Below, in pieces: positions 1-7,427 of a DNA stretch of 64,000 nucleotides (position 1 is its first letter; each line of letters starts with the position of its first letter). The translations under genes and the position numbers were made by a program. This DNA comes from Amycolatopsis acidicola (GTDB lineage Bacteria > Actinomycetota > Actinomycetes > Mycobacteriales > Pseudonocardiaceae). The notes beneath the pieces were generated by a model. The model was not told the origin of the DNA. It was given only the letters and a program-made list of their open reading frames with translations, and searched no databases. Location: the NCBI RefSeq assembly GCF_007713735.2, contig NZ_VMNW02000004.1:148783-212782 (forward strand), read 5' to 3'.

Positions 1-199
1 GGAAACGGTCGCCGACACGATCGACGACTACGTCCAGTCGGATGCCAGCGACGGGTTCATCCTGGTGCCGCACGTGACGCCGGGCGGGCTGGATCCCTTT
101 GCCGACAAAGTGGTTCCGCTGCTGCAGGAACGGGGCGTCTTCCGGAGCGACTACACGGGGGACACGCTCCGCGACCACCTGGGGATCGCGCGCCCGTGA
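1..199 (+). CDS. LLM-class flavin monooxygenase, C-terminal end (partial)
   Basis: The window opens inside a gene; about 65 codons remain before the TGA at 197-199. The visible end contains DGFILVPHVTPGGLDPFADK followed by VVPLLQERG and a TLRDHLGI tail. This is the conserved C-terminus of the NtaA/SnaA/DszA branch of luciferase-like FMNH2-dependent monooxygenases, which oxidise small organic substrates such as chelators, sulfur compounds or antibiotics intermediates using flavin supplied by a reductase. The FMN-binding and catalytic parts lie outside the window, so the substrate cannot be inferred. The gene ends at a hairpin shared with the convergent small gene that follows. Confidence 0.85.
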   Translation, partial: ETVADTIDDYVQSDASDGFILVPHVTPGGLDPFADKVVPLLQERGVFRSDYTGDTLRDHLGIARP

Positions 200-207
200 A
201 GACGGAA

Positions 208-241
208 AACCCGGGACGTGGCCGATGCCGCGCCCCGGGTT
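208..241. terminator. Bidirectional hairpin between convergent genes
   Basis: AACCCGGG (208-215) pairs with CCCGGGTT (234-241) around an 18-nt loop. It sits between the stop of the monooxygenase on + and the stop of the small gene on -, so it could end both transcripts. There is no clear U-tract. Confidence 0.55.
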
Positions 242-253
242 CCACCGTGAGAC

Positions 254-463
254 CTAGACTTCGTCCTGCTCCGGCTGGTGATCGGCCTGCGCGCGGCGGG
301 AAGCCTCGCGCATCTCGATCACGTCGGTGAGCCAGTCGCCGGTCTCGCGGGCCACGTCACGTACCGCGCCGGTGATGATGGTCGCGATGGCGCCGATGTG
401 CGTGGCCGCGGACTCGGTCAGGACTTGCACCGTGTCCTTCTTGCTCTCGAACTGACCCACCAT
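254..463 (-). CDS. Small hypothetical protein (69 aa)
   Basis: ATG start at 463. The product has no signal peptide or clear membrane span. It has a moderately hydrophobic, helix-prone middle (THIGAIATIITGAVRDVARE), an acidic N-terminal part and a highly charged C-terminus (EASRRAQADHQPEQDEV). Its amphipathic look suggests a small helical protein, but I do not recognise a family. Upstream (464-718) I see only a 255-bp spacer before the desaturase stop, presumably holding its promoter. It is kept as real because it is isolated, has codon use like its neighbours and ends at a clean hairpin. Confidence 0.55.
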   Translation of the reverse strand: MVGQFESKKDTVQVLTESAATHIGAIATIITGAVRDVARETGDWLTDVIEMREASRRAQADHQPEQDEV

Positions 464-718
464 GTCGTCCCCTAAGAAGTGTTTAAATGGCCTGCGTGGC
501 GGTGGGGGTAGGGGCCCCGCCCGTCGCCCACCGCCGCCCTCAACGGACGCGCTGCGCGCGACAGGGTCCCCTCAAAGCGCCCCCTGGCTGTGGGATCGCC
601 TCCTCATGAATGCCAATTCACAGCGTCGGCGCTGTCCTCGCCAGGGACCACCTCAGAACCCCCGGCGGTGCGAGCTGAGTCCCGCACCGCAAGCGGCTCC
701 GCCGCCTATGAACAGAGC

Positions 719-1825
719 CTAAGCCGCGTCGAGTTCCGGCTCCAGGGTAGTGGGTTCGGTGCGCCGCGGTCGCGTGCTGTCCGGCAGCGCGAACTTGACC
801 AGCTTCTTCGCCACCGAGAACAGCTGCTTGTGCAGGGGACCCGTGTTGTACGGGAGCCCGTACTTCTCGCAGATGGCACGCACCTCGCCGGCGATCTGCG
901 GGTACCGCCGCGCGGGGATGTCGGGGAACAGGTGGTGCTCGATCTGGTGCGACAGGTTCCCGGACATGATGTGGAACAGCCTGCCGCCGGTGATGTTCGC
1001 GGAGCCGAGGATCTGCCGCAGATACCACTGCCCGCGCGACTCGTCCTCGGTCTCCTCCTCGCTGAAGCTCTCCACGTCGGCCGGGAAGTGCCCGCAGAAG
1101 ATGACGGAGAACGCCCACACGTTGCGCACCACGTTCGCGGTGAGGTTCCCGGCGAACGTCATCGGCGCGAACGGGCCGGTGAGCAGCGGGAACAACACGT
1201 AGTCCTTGCCGACCTGGCGCGCCGCCTTGCGCACCATCCGCGCGCGGACCTCCTTGAACTCCGACCACTTCCGCTCGCCGCGCACGATCCGGTCGAACTC
1301 GAGATCGTGCAGCATCACGCCCCACTCGAACATGAACGCGAGGAAGAAGGCGTAGACCGGGTTCCCGAGGTAGTAGGGATGCCATTTCTGCGCCGGGTCG
1401 ATCCGCAGGATCCCGTAGCCCACATCGCGATCCTTGTCGACGATGTTGGTGTAGGTGTGGTGGATGTAGTTGTGGGAATGCCGCCAGTTCTCGCCCGGCG
1501 CCACGTTGTCCCATTCGAACCGCTGCGAGCTCAGCGCCGGGTCACGGGTCCAGTCGTACTGCCCGTGCATCACGTTGTGCCCGATTTCCATGTTGTCCAG
1601 GATTTTCGACACCGACAGCGCCGCCACGGCGAGCGGCCAGGCCGGCGGCACGTACATCAGCCCGCGGCCGAGTACTTCCAGGCCGCGCTGGGTCTTGATG
1701 ACGTTCTGGATGTAGTCGACGTCCTCCTTGCCGAGTCCGGCGACGACCCGCTGCCGGATCGCGTCCATTTCCCGGCCGAATTCCTCGACCTGCGCCGGAG
1801 TCAGCCGGTCCTGCAGTCCCGTCAT
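719..1825 (-). CDS. desA3: Fatty acyl (stearoyl-CoA type) desaturase, DesA3-like
   Basis: Membrane-bound di-iron acyl desaturase, 368 aa, that inserts a double bond into an acyl-CoA using O2 and electrons from the oxidoreductase encoded just upstream. All three histidine boxes are visible: HNVMH at about 83-87, HSHNYIHH at about 116-123, and SHQIEHHLFPD near residue 300. The start is ATG 1825 because AGGGGAA lies just before it; a longer reading frame to 1915 would run through the upstream gene's end. The 10-nt gap to the reductase implies one mRNA, matching the DesA3-Rv3230c pair of mycobacteria. The symbol is by analogy; position specificity (delta-9) is inferred. Confidence 0.9.
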   Translation of the reverse strand: MTGLQDRLTPAQVEEFGREMDAIRQRVVAGLGKEDVDYIQNVIKTQRGLEVLGRGLMYVPPAWPLAVAALSVSKILDNMEIGHNVMHGQYDWTRDPALSSQRFEWDNVAPGENWRHSHNYIHHTYTNIVDKDRDVGYGILRIDPAQKWHPYYLGNPVYAFFLAFMFEWGVMLHDLEFDRIVRGERKWSEFKEVRARMVRKAARQVGKDYVLFPLLTGPFAPMTFAGNLTANVVRNVWAFSVIFCGHFPADVESFSEEETEDESRGQWYLRQILGSANITGGRLFHIMSGNLSHQIEHHLFPDIPARRYPQIAGEVRAICEKYGLPYNTGPLHKQLFSVAKKLVKFALPDSTRPRRTEPTTLEPELDAA

Positions 1826-1835
1826 GACAGTTCCC

Positions 1836-2894
1836 CTAACAGTTGATCTCGACGTCCCCGACCGGGACGGAGATGCAGAGTTGGATCTCTTCGTCGTCCT
1901 CGCCGTGCAGTTCACCGGATTTCGCGTCGCGCACGGTGCCGCGCGTTTTGACCTTCGTGCACGAGAAACAGATGCCCATCCGGCAGCCGTGCTCCGGCGA
2001 AAGCCCCGCGGCCTCCGCCTGCTCCAGCAGCGGGCGGCCGGAGTTCTCGATCTCCTTGCCGCTGTGCGCGAACCGCACCCGGCCGGTGGCGCTCCCGGTG
2101 TCGAACGTCAACTCCGGCGGGGTGAACTCCTCGGTGTGCAGCTGTTCACTCAAGCCTTCGGCCGCGTACACCTCGCGCACCGAGTCCATCAGCGGTTTCG
2201 GGCCGCACAAGTACGTCTGGGCGGAGTCGTACCAAGGCGCGGCCGCCTTCAGGTGCTCGGCGGAGAAGAACCCGGAAAGCTCCGCGCCTTCTTCGTGGGT
2301 GTACCCGAAAACGACGCGGAAATTCCCGCGTGCAAGCGCTTCCAGTTCCTCGCGGTAGAGCACGTCGTCCGCCGTGTTCGCGTAGTGCAGGAACACCAGC
2401 TCGCCGCGGTAGTCCTCCTCGGCGAGCGTGCGCGCCATCGAGAGCACGGGTGTGATCCCGCTGCCGCCGCTGATCAACAGGATCCGCTCCGGCCGCGGGT
2501 CCGGCAGGGTGAAGGCGCCGTCCGCTGGGGACAGTCCGAGCACCATGCCGCGGGTGGCTTCGCCGCACAGGTGCCGTGAAACCAGGCCCCGCGGATCCGC
2601 CTTGATCGTCAGTTCCAGCCCGCCGCCGTACTGCGAGCCGGCGGGTGAGTAACAGCGCGTTCGCCGGATTCCGTTGATGTCGACGGAAATCCGCACGTAC
2701 TGCCCCGCGGTGAAGCCACGCCAGGCGCGGCTCGGCCGCAGCGACAGCGTGACCGAGTCCGCGGTCTGCCTGCGCACTCCGACGACTTCGCCGCGTAGCT
2801 CGCGCCGCACCAGCATCGGGTCGACCAGTTCGAGGTAGCGGTCCACGCCGTGCGGGGTGAGCAGTGCTTCCGCGATCGAGGCCAGCTTGCCCAT
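1836..2894 (-). CDS. Ferredoxin reductase with C-terminal 2Fe-2S domain (desaturase electron donor)
   Basis: A 352-aa three-part electron-transfer protein. It has an FAD-binding barrel (RTRCYSPAG, the RxYS-type flavin motif), an NAD(P)H-binding domain (LLISGGSGITPVLSMAR, then YLCGPKPLMD) and a plant-type 2Fe-2S ferredoxin domain with CRMGICFSC and a later Cys in LCISV. This is the oxidoreductase class that feeds DesA3-type desaturases (Rv3230c in M. tuberculosis), agreeing with its position 10 nt upstream of the desaturase. The start is ATG 2894, with GGAGG five bases upstream; the frame is open to 2945 but that extension overlaps the divergent promoter region. Confidence 0.9.
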   Translation of the reverse strand: MGKLASIAEALLTPHGVDRYLELVDPMLVRRELRGEVVGVRRQTADSVTLSLRPSRAWRGFTAGQYVRISVDINGIRRTRCYSPAGSQYGGGLELTIKADPRGLVSRHLCGEATRGMVLGLSPADGAFTLPDPRPERILLISGGSGITPVLSMARTLAEEDYRGELVFLHYANTADDVLYREELEALARGNFRVVFGYTHEEGAELSGFFSAEHLKAAAPWYDSAQTYLCGPKPLMDSVREVYAAEGLSEQLHTEEFTPPELTFDTGSATGRVRFAHSGKEIENSGRPLLEQAEAAGLSPEHGCRMGICFSCTKVKTRGTVRDAKSGELHGEDDEEIQLCISVPVGDVEINC

Positions 2895-2985
2895 CGCACC
2901 TCCAACAGTGAACACCTGTGCACTCAAGTGTGAGGGTGCGGACACTTCGCCGCAAGGCCGGGTGCGCGAAAGTAGGCTGGGTCAC
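2895..2985. promoter_or_regulatory. Divergent promoter region between desaturase operon and TetR gene
   Basis: This 91-bp gap separates two divergent transcription units and holds short inverted elements around 2912-2935 (ACAC...GTGT arms and a GTGCAC core). These are of the kind TetR repressors bind. By analogy with acyl-CoA-responsive TetR control of desaturases, the adjacent TetR protein probably binds here; this is inference. Confidence 0.4.
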
Positions 2986-3618
2986 GTGACGGCCGAACCG
3001 GTGACGCGCCACGAGCGCAAGGAAAGGACCAGGCGGGCGCTGCTCGACGCGGCGCTCGAGCTGCTCGCCGACCGCGGGTACGCCAGCCTGAGCCTGCGGG
3101 AGGTCACCAAACGCGCCGGAATCGTGCCCACGGCGTTCTACCGCCACTTCGCGTCCATGGACGAGCTCGGCGTCGCTCTCGTCGAGGAGTCCATGCGCAC
3201 GCTGCGCTCGATGCTCCGCGCGGCCCGCAGCGATCCGCGCAGCGCCACCGACGTCATCCGCGCGTCGGTCGCCACGCTGTACGAACACGTCCGCGCGAAC
3301 GAGAACCATTTCCGTTTCGTCACGCGTGAGCGGTACGGCGGCACCGGCGCGGTTCAGCAGTCGATCGCGGTCGAGCTCAAACTTTTTTCCAGTGAGCTGG
3401 CCGTTGACCTGGCCCGATTCGAATTCCTCCGCGAATGGTCCACCGAGGATCTGCACATGATGGCCGGCCTGATCGTGACCGCGATGCTCGCGACGGTCGT
3501 GGAATTGCTCGAAGCCCGGCCGCGCGACGCGGAAACGGACGAGCGCATTGTGCGGGCCGCGGAAAAACGTCTCCGCTTGATCACGGTGGGGGTCCCCGGC
3601 TGGCGAAGCGGGGCTTGA
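2986..3618 (+). CDS. TetR-family regulator, probable repressor of the desaturase operon
   Basis: A 210-aa regulator with an N-terminal TetR helix-turn-helix: RRALLDAALELLADRGYASL followed by LREVTKRAGIVPTAFYRHF. The C-terminal helical ligand domain is unassigned. The likely start is GTG 2986; the frame is open upstream to 2857, but that part overlaps the divergent gene and does not look like TetR sequence. Its placement back-to-back with the desaturase/reductase pair suggests it senses fatty acids or acyl-CoAs and represses that operon and itself. The ligand is not visible in the sequence. Confidence 0.85.
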   Translation: MTAEPVTRHERKERTRRALLDAALELLADRGYASLSLREVTKRAGIVPTAFYRHFASMDELGVALVEESMRTLRSMLRAARSDPRSATDVIRASVATLYEHVRANENHFRFVTRERYGGTGAVQQSIAVELKLFSSELAVDLARFEFLREWSTEDLHMMAGLIVTAMLATVVELLEARPRDAETDERIVRAAEKRLRLITVGVPGWRSGA

Positions 3619-3679
3619 CGCCACTGCCGGTGACCTCTTTCCTATCCTCACTGGGAACCCGTCCCTGTGAGCGGAGGTC

Positions 3680-4786
3680 GTGTTGGCCGAGCCCCAACCC
3701 CTGTCCATCGGCGTCGTGCGCGAGTCGGCGCCTGGGGAGCGCCGCGTGGCGCTGGTACCCAAACTCGTGGAAAGACTGGTCAAACGCGGTCTGCGGGTGG
3801 TGGTGGAACCCGGTGCCGGCGCGGGGGCGCTACTGGCGGACGAGGCCTTCGAGGAAGCGGGCGCGGAGCTCGGCAACGCCTGGGGCGCCGACATCGTGCT
3901 CAAGGTCTCGCCGCCGGACAAGTTCGAAATCACGAAACTGCATTTCGACACCGTCCTGATCGGTTTACTGAAACCGCTGTCCGATGTGGACGGGATCGCC
4001 GCGCTCGAGCGGTCGAGGGTGACGGCCTTCGCGATGGAGGCGATCCCGCGGATCACGCGCGCGCAGGCGATGGACGCGCTGTCCTCGCAGAGCAGCGTCG
4101 CCGGTTATCGCGCGGTGCTGCTGGCCGCCGAACGCCTGACGCGGTTCTTCCCGATGCTCACCACGGCGGCCGGTACTGTCCCGCCCGCGAAGGTGCTGGT
4201 GCTCGGCGCCGGTGTGGCGGAGCTGCAGGCGCTGGCCACCGCGAAACGCCTCGGCGCGCGGACGACCGGTTACGACGTCCGGCCGGAAGTGGCCGAACAG
4301 GTCCGGTCGGTCGGCGCGCACTGGCTCGATCTCGGCATCGAAGCGGTCGGTGAAGGCGGGTACGCCCGCGAGCTCACCGAAGAGGAAAGGGCGGAGCAGC
4401 AACGCAGACTGACCGCGGCGATCACGAAGTTCGACGTCGTGATCACCACCGCGCTGGTGCCAGGCCGCCGGGCGCCGACGCTCGTCACCGCCGAAGCGGT
4501 GCGCGGGATGCCGGCCGGTGGCGTGATCGTGGACCTGGCCGGTGAGTCCGGCGGCAACTGCGAACTGACCGAACCCGGCGCGGAAATCGTGGCGCACGAG
4601 GTGACGATCTGCTCGCCGCTGAACCTGGCTGGCGAAATGCCCGGCCACGCCAGCGAACTCTACGCGCGCAACGTGACCGAACTGATCGAGTTGCTCGTGG
4701 ACGGTGCAGGGCGGCTTTCGCTGGACTTCACCGATCCGATCGTTTCCGGCGCGTGTGTCGCGGGCCGGGCAAGGAAGGACTCCTGA
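3680..4786 (+). CDS. pntA: NAD(P) transhydrogenase subunit alpha, part 1 (NAD-binding dI domain)
   Basis: First gene of the proton-translocating pyridine nucleotide transhydrogenase, which uses the proton gradient to drive hydride transfer from NADH to NADP+. The 368-aa soluble domain I has the family hallmarks RVALVPKLVERL near the start and GYDVRPEVAEQVRS, LGAHWLDLG-like and GGYAREL segments. GTG at 3680 follows GGAGG by two bases and TTG at 3683 is the next codon. The NAD fingerprint reads GAGVAELQALATAKRLGA: the last Gly of GxGxxG is replaced by Glu (codon GAG at about 4219), which is unusual. It overlaps the next gene by one base (TGATG). Confidence 0.93.
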   Translation: MLAEPQPLSIGVVRESAPGERRVALVPKLVERLVKRGLRVVVEPGAGAGALLADEAFEEAGAELGNAWGADIVLKVSPPDKFEITKLHFDTVLIGLLKPLSDVDGIAALERSRVTAFAMEAIPRITRAQAMDALSSQSSVAGYRAVLLAAERLTRFFPMLTTAAGTVPPAKVLVLGAGVAELQALATAKRLGARTTGYDVRPEVAEQVRSVGAHWLDLGIEAVGEGGYARELTEEERAEQQRRLTAAITKFDVVITTALVPGRRAPTLVTAEAVRGMPAGGVIVDLAGESGGNCELTEPGAEIVAHEVTICSPLNLAGEMPGHASELYARNVTELIELLVDGAGRLSLDFTDPIVSGACVAGRARKDS

Positions 4787-5085
4787 TGCTGATCGAGAGC
4801 CTGGCGATTCTGGTACTCGCCGGATTCGTGGGTTTCGTCGTGATCTCCAAGGTGCCCAACACCTTGCACACGCCGCTGATGTCGGGCACCAACGCCATCC
4901 ACGGCATCGTGCTGCTCGGCGGGCTGATCGTGCTCGGACTCGGCGCGACCGGGGTGTTCGACAAGATCCTGCTGGTGATCGCGATCGCCTTCGGCACCAT
5001 CAACATCGTCGGCGGCTTCCTCGTCACCGACCGGATGCTGGGGATGTTCAAGGGCAAGAAGGAAAAGAAGGAGGCTGGCGAATGA
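4786..5085 (+). CDS. pntAB: NAD(P) transhydrogenase subunit alpha, part 2 (membrane)
   Basis: A 99-aa integral membrane subunit carrying part of the proton channel (domain II). Three hydrophobic segments are visible: LAILVLAGFVGFVVIS, IHGIVLLGGLIVLGLGATGV and ILLVIAIAFGTINIVGGFLV. The tail is Lys/Glu-rich (FKGKKEKKEAGE). The split alpha subunit (separate dI and dII-N genes) is the arrangement seen in Rhodospirillum and mycobacteria rather than E. coli. ATG 4786 overlaps the pntA stop by one base and its own stop overlaps pntB by 4 nt (ATGA), indicating translational coupling. Confidence 0.92.
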   Translation: MLIESLAILVLAGFVGFVVISKVPNTLHTPLMSGTNAIHGIVLLGGLIVLGLGATGVFDKILLVIAIAFGTINIVGGFLVTDRMLGMFKGKKEKKEAGE

Positions 5086-6464
5086 CCAGTTTCGTCGGCG
5101 TCCTCTACATCGTCGCGTTCGCGCTGTTCATCTACGGCCTGATGGGGCTGACCGGCCCGCGCACCGCGGTGCGCGGCAACTGGATCGCCGCCACGGGCAT
5201 GGTGATCGCGGTCGTCGCGACGCTGCTCACCCCTGGCATGAGCAACTGGGTGCTGATCGCGATCGGCATCCTGCTCGGCGCGGTCGTCGGCGTGCCGGCC
5301 GCGCGCCGCGTGAAGATGACCGCCATGCCGCAGATGGTCGCGCTGTTCAACGGCGTCGGCGGTGGCGCGGTGGCGCTGATCGCGTGGGTCGAGTTCCGGA
5401 CCTCGGACGGCTACGACGGCGAACCGCGGTACGTCGCGATCACGTCGTTGTTCGCCGCGCTCATCGGTTCGGTTTCCTTCTGGGGCTCGCTGATCGCGTT
5501 CGGCAAGCTGCAGGAGAAGATCTCCGGGCAGCCGATCGCGCTGCGGCGGTGGCAACAACCGTTGAACGTCGTTCTGCTGCTGATCGCGATCGCGGCCGGG
5601 GTACTCGTGATCACCGGGTCCACGCTGGAAATCCTGATGATCCTGCTGTTGGTGGCGGCCGCCGCGCTCGGTGTCATGGTGGTGCTGCCGATCGGCGGCG
5701 CGGACATGCCGGTGGTCATCTCCCTGCTCAACGCCTGCACCGGGTTGTCGGCCGCGGCGATGGGGCTGGCGTTGCAGAACACCGCGCTGATCGTGGCCGG
5801 GATGATCGTCGGCGCTTCGGGTTCGATCCTGACGAACCTGATGGCGAAGGCGATGAACCGGTCGATCCCGGCGATCGTGGCCGGCGGGTTCGGCGGCACC
5901 ACGGCTTTGGCCGCGGGCAGCGCGGAAGCCCGTCCGGTGCGCAGCACGAGCGCGGCCGACACCGCGATCCAGATGGCGTACGCCGGCAAGGTCGTGGTGG
6001 TGCCCGGTTACGGCATGGCCGTGGCGCAGGCCCAGCACGCGGTGCGGGAGATGGCGCAGCTGCTGGAGGGCAAGGGAATTTCGGTGGCGTACGCGATCCA
6101 CCCGGTCGCCGGGCGGATGCCGGGGCACATGAACGTGCTGCTGGCGGAAGCCGACGTGCCGTACGAACAGCTGCGGGAGATGGACGAGATCAACTCGGAG
6201 TTCGCGCAGACCGACGTGGCACTGGTGATCGGCGCCAACGACGTGACGAACCCGGCGGCGCGCACCGACCCCGGCTCGCCCATCTACGGAATGCCGATCC
6301 TCGACGTGAACGCGAGCCGTTCGGTGATCGTGCTCAAGCGATCGATGAACTCCGGTTTCGCCGGCATCGACAACGACCTGTTCTACGACCCGAAAACCAC
6401 GATGCTCTTCGGGGACGCGAAATCCTCGGTCGGGGAAATCGTGGAGGAACTGAAAGCGCTGTGA
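5082..6464 (+). CDS. pntB: NAD(P) transhydrogenase subunit beta
   Basis: A 460-aa beta subunit combining the remaining membrane helices (domain II) and the NADP(H)-binding domain III. The N-terminal half has about nine hydrophobic helices. The C-terminal half carries the NADP-binding signatures VPGYGMAVAQAQHAVREMA, IHPVAGRMPGHMNVLLAEA and LVIGANDVTNPAAR, and ends with a KRSMNSGFAGIDNDLF segment. Length and features match the family. ATG 5082 overlaps the previous stop (ATGA). The operon ends at a 17-bp-stem hairpin immediately after the stop. Confidence 0.95.
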   Translation: MTSFVGVLYIVAFALFIYGLMGLTGPRTAVRGNWIAATGMVIAVVATLLTPGMSNWVLIAIGILLGAVVGVPAARRVKMTAMPQMVALFNGVGGGAVALIAWVEFRTSDGYDGEPRYVAITSLFAALIGSVSFWGSLIAFGKLQEKISGQPIALRRWQQPLNVVLLLIAIAAGVLVITGSTLEILMILLLVAAAALGVMVVLPIGGADMPVVISLLNACTGLSAAAMGLALQNTALIVAGMIVGASGSILTNLMAKAMNRSIPAIVAGGFGGTTALAAGSAEARPVRSTSAADTAIQMAYAGKVVVVPGYGMAVAQAQHAVREMAQLLEGKGISVAYAIHPVAGRMPGHMNVLLAEADVPYEQLREMDEINSEFAQTDVALVIGANDVTNPAARTDPGSPIYGMPILDVNASRSVIVLKRSMNSGFAGIDNDLFYDPKTTMLFGDAKSSVGEIVEELKAL

Positions 6465-6465
6465 C

Positions 6466-6505
6466 CTCCTCAGTGCGCCGGGCTCCGGCCCGGCGCACTG
6501 AGGAG
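6466..6505. terminator. Strong bidirectional terminator
   Basis: A perfect 17-bp inverted repeat: the arm at 6466-6482 (CTCCTCAGTGCGCCGGG) pairs with 6489-6505 around a 6-nt loop. It lies exactly between the convergent pntB and Lsr2-like gene stops, so it can end both transcripts. Confidence 0.85.
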
Positions 6506-6507
6506 TG

Positions 6508-7344
6508 TCATTCGGCGGAGGAGAAAACGACCGGCGGCGCGGTCCGGCGACGGGGAGCCTTTTCGGCGGCGGCCTTCTTTACCGGCTGCTTCGCCGCCGC
6601 GGCGGGCTTTTTCGCGGCAGCCGCGGGCTTCTTGGCGGCAGCGGCCTTCGGCTTCGCCGGGGCCTTCGCGGTGGTCTTCGCCGCGGCCCTGGTGGCGGCC
6701 GGCTTGGCGGCGGCCTTGGTGGCGGCGGGCTTCTTCGGCGCGGCCTTCGTCGACTTCGCGGCAGCCGATTTCGCAGCCGTCGATTTCGCAGCCGTCGACT
6801 TCACTGCGGTCGACTTCGCCGCGGCCGATTTCGCAGCCGTGGTTTTCGCCGGGGCGGCCTTTGCCGTGGTGGCCCGCGTCGATTTCGCGGCCTTTGCCGG
6901 GGCGGCTTTCGCGGCGGCGGTTTTCCGCGTGGTGGCCTTTGCCGCCGTCTTCGTGGCGGCGGGCTTGGCGGCGGCCTTCTTCGCGGTGGTTTTCGCGGGC
7001 GCGGCCTTCGTGGCGGCCGCGGCTTTCACGCCCCTTTTCGGCGCGGCGGCTCCCGCCGTTTTCGCGGTGGCGCGTTTCGTGGCGGGCGCCTTCGCCGTTT
7101 TCGCCGCGGCGGTACGGGAATTCGTGCGGCGGGCCGGCGGCGCGAGGCGCTTCGGCCTGCGCTTGCGGCCACCGATGCGGCGGCCGTTCTCCACGTAGCG
7201 GGTCAGGATCTCGCGAAGGTTTTCCGCGTTGTCGTCGGACAGGTCGATGTCGTAGTCGACACCGTCAAGGCCGAACCGGACCTGCTCCTGGGCCGGCTCG
7301 CCGTTCAGGTCGTCCAGTAATTGCACCGCGGTGTTCTTCGCCAC
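6508..7344 (-). CDS. Lsr2-type nucleoid protein with histone-H1-like Lys/Ala tail
   Basis: A 278-aa protein. Residues 1 to about 60 (MAKNTAVQLLDDLNGEPAQE, then VRFGLDGVDYDIDLS and GRRIGG) match the N-terminal oligomerisation domain of Lsr2, the H-NS-like silencer of AT-rich DNA in actinobacteria. The usual small C-terminal DNA-binding domain with its RGR minor-groove hook is absent. About 200 residues of nearly pure Ala, Lys, Thr, Ser and Pro follow, in units such as AAKSTAAKS and KKPAAAA, as in eukaryotic H1 and the tails of mycobacterial HupB or Streptomyces HupS. Start is GTG 7344 with GGGAGG upstream. It is likely an abundant DNA-compacting protein with sequence-independent DNA binding; function is inferred. 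Confidence 0.85.
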   Translation of the reverse strand: MAKNTAVQLLDDLNGEPAQEQVRFGLDGVDYDIDLSDDNAENLREILTRYVENGRRIGGRKRRPKRLAPPARRTNSRTAAAKTAKAPATKRATAKTAGAAAPKRGVKAAAATKAAPAKTTAKKAAAKPAATKTAAKATTRKTAAAKAAPAKAAKSTRATTAKAAPAKTTAAKSAAAKSTAVKSTAAKSTAAKSAAAKSTKAAPKKPAATKAAAKPAATRAAAKTTAKAPAKPKAAAAKKPAAAAKKPAAAAKQPVKKAAAEKAPRRRTAPPVVFSSAE

Positions 7345-7427
7345 CGAAACCTCCCGTACTCGAATACTGCGGTGAGAATACCTCGCCCCGCTTGCGCTGC
7401 GCGTCTGCCTGGTGTGCGCTGATCCTC

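Noticed and set aside
3615..3648. TTGACG ... TATCCT as the pntA promoter
   Set aside because: The spacer is 22 bp, too long for a standard promoter; no better pair was found nearby.
6505..7427. Long plus-strand Gly/Arg- and Ala-rich open frames opposite the Lsr2-tail gene
   Set aside because: Antisense shadows of the Ala/Lys repeats; the minus frame has the Lsr2 domain, a ribosome site and a terminator.
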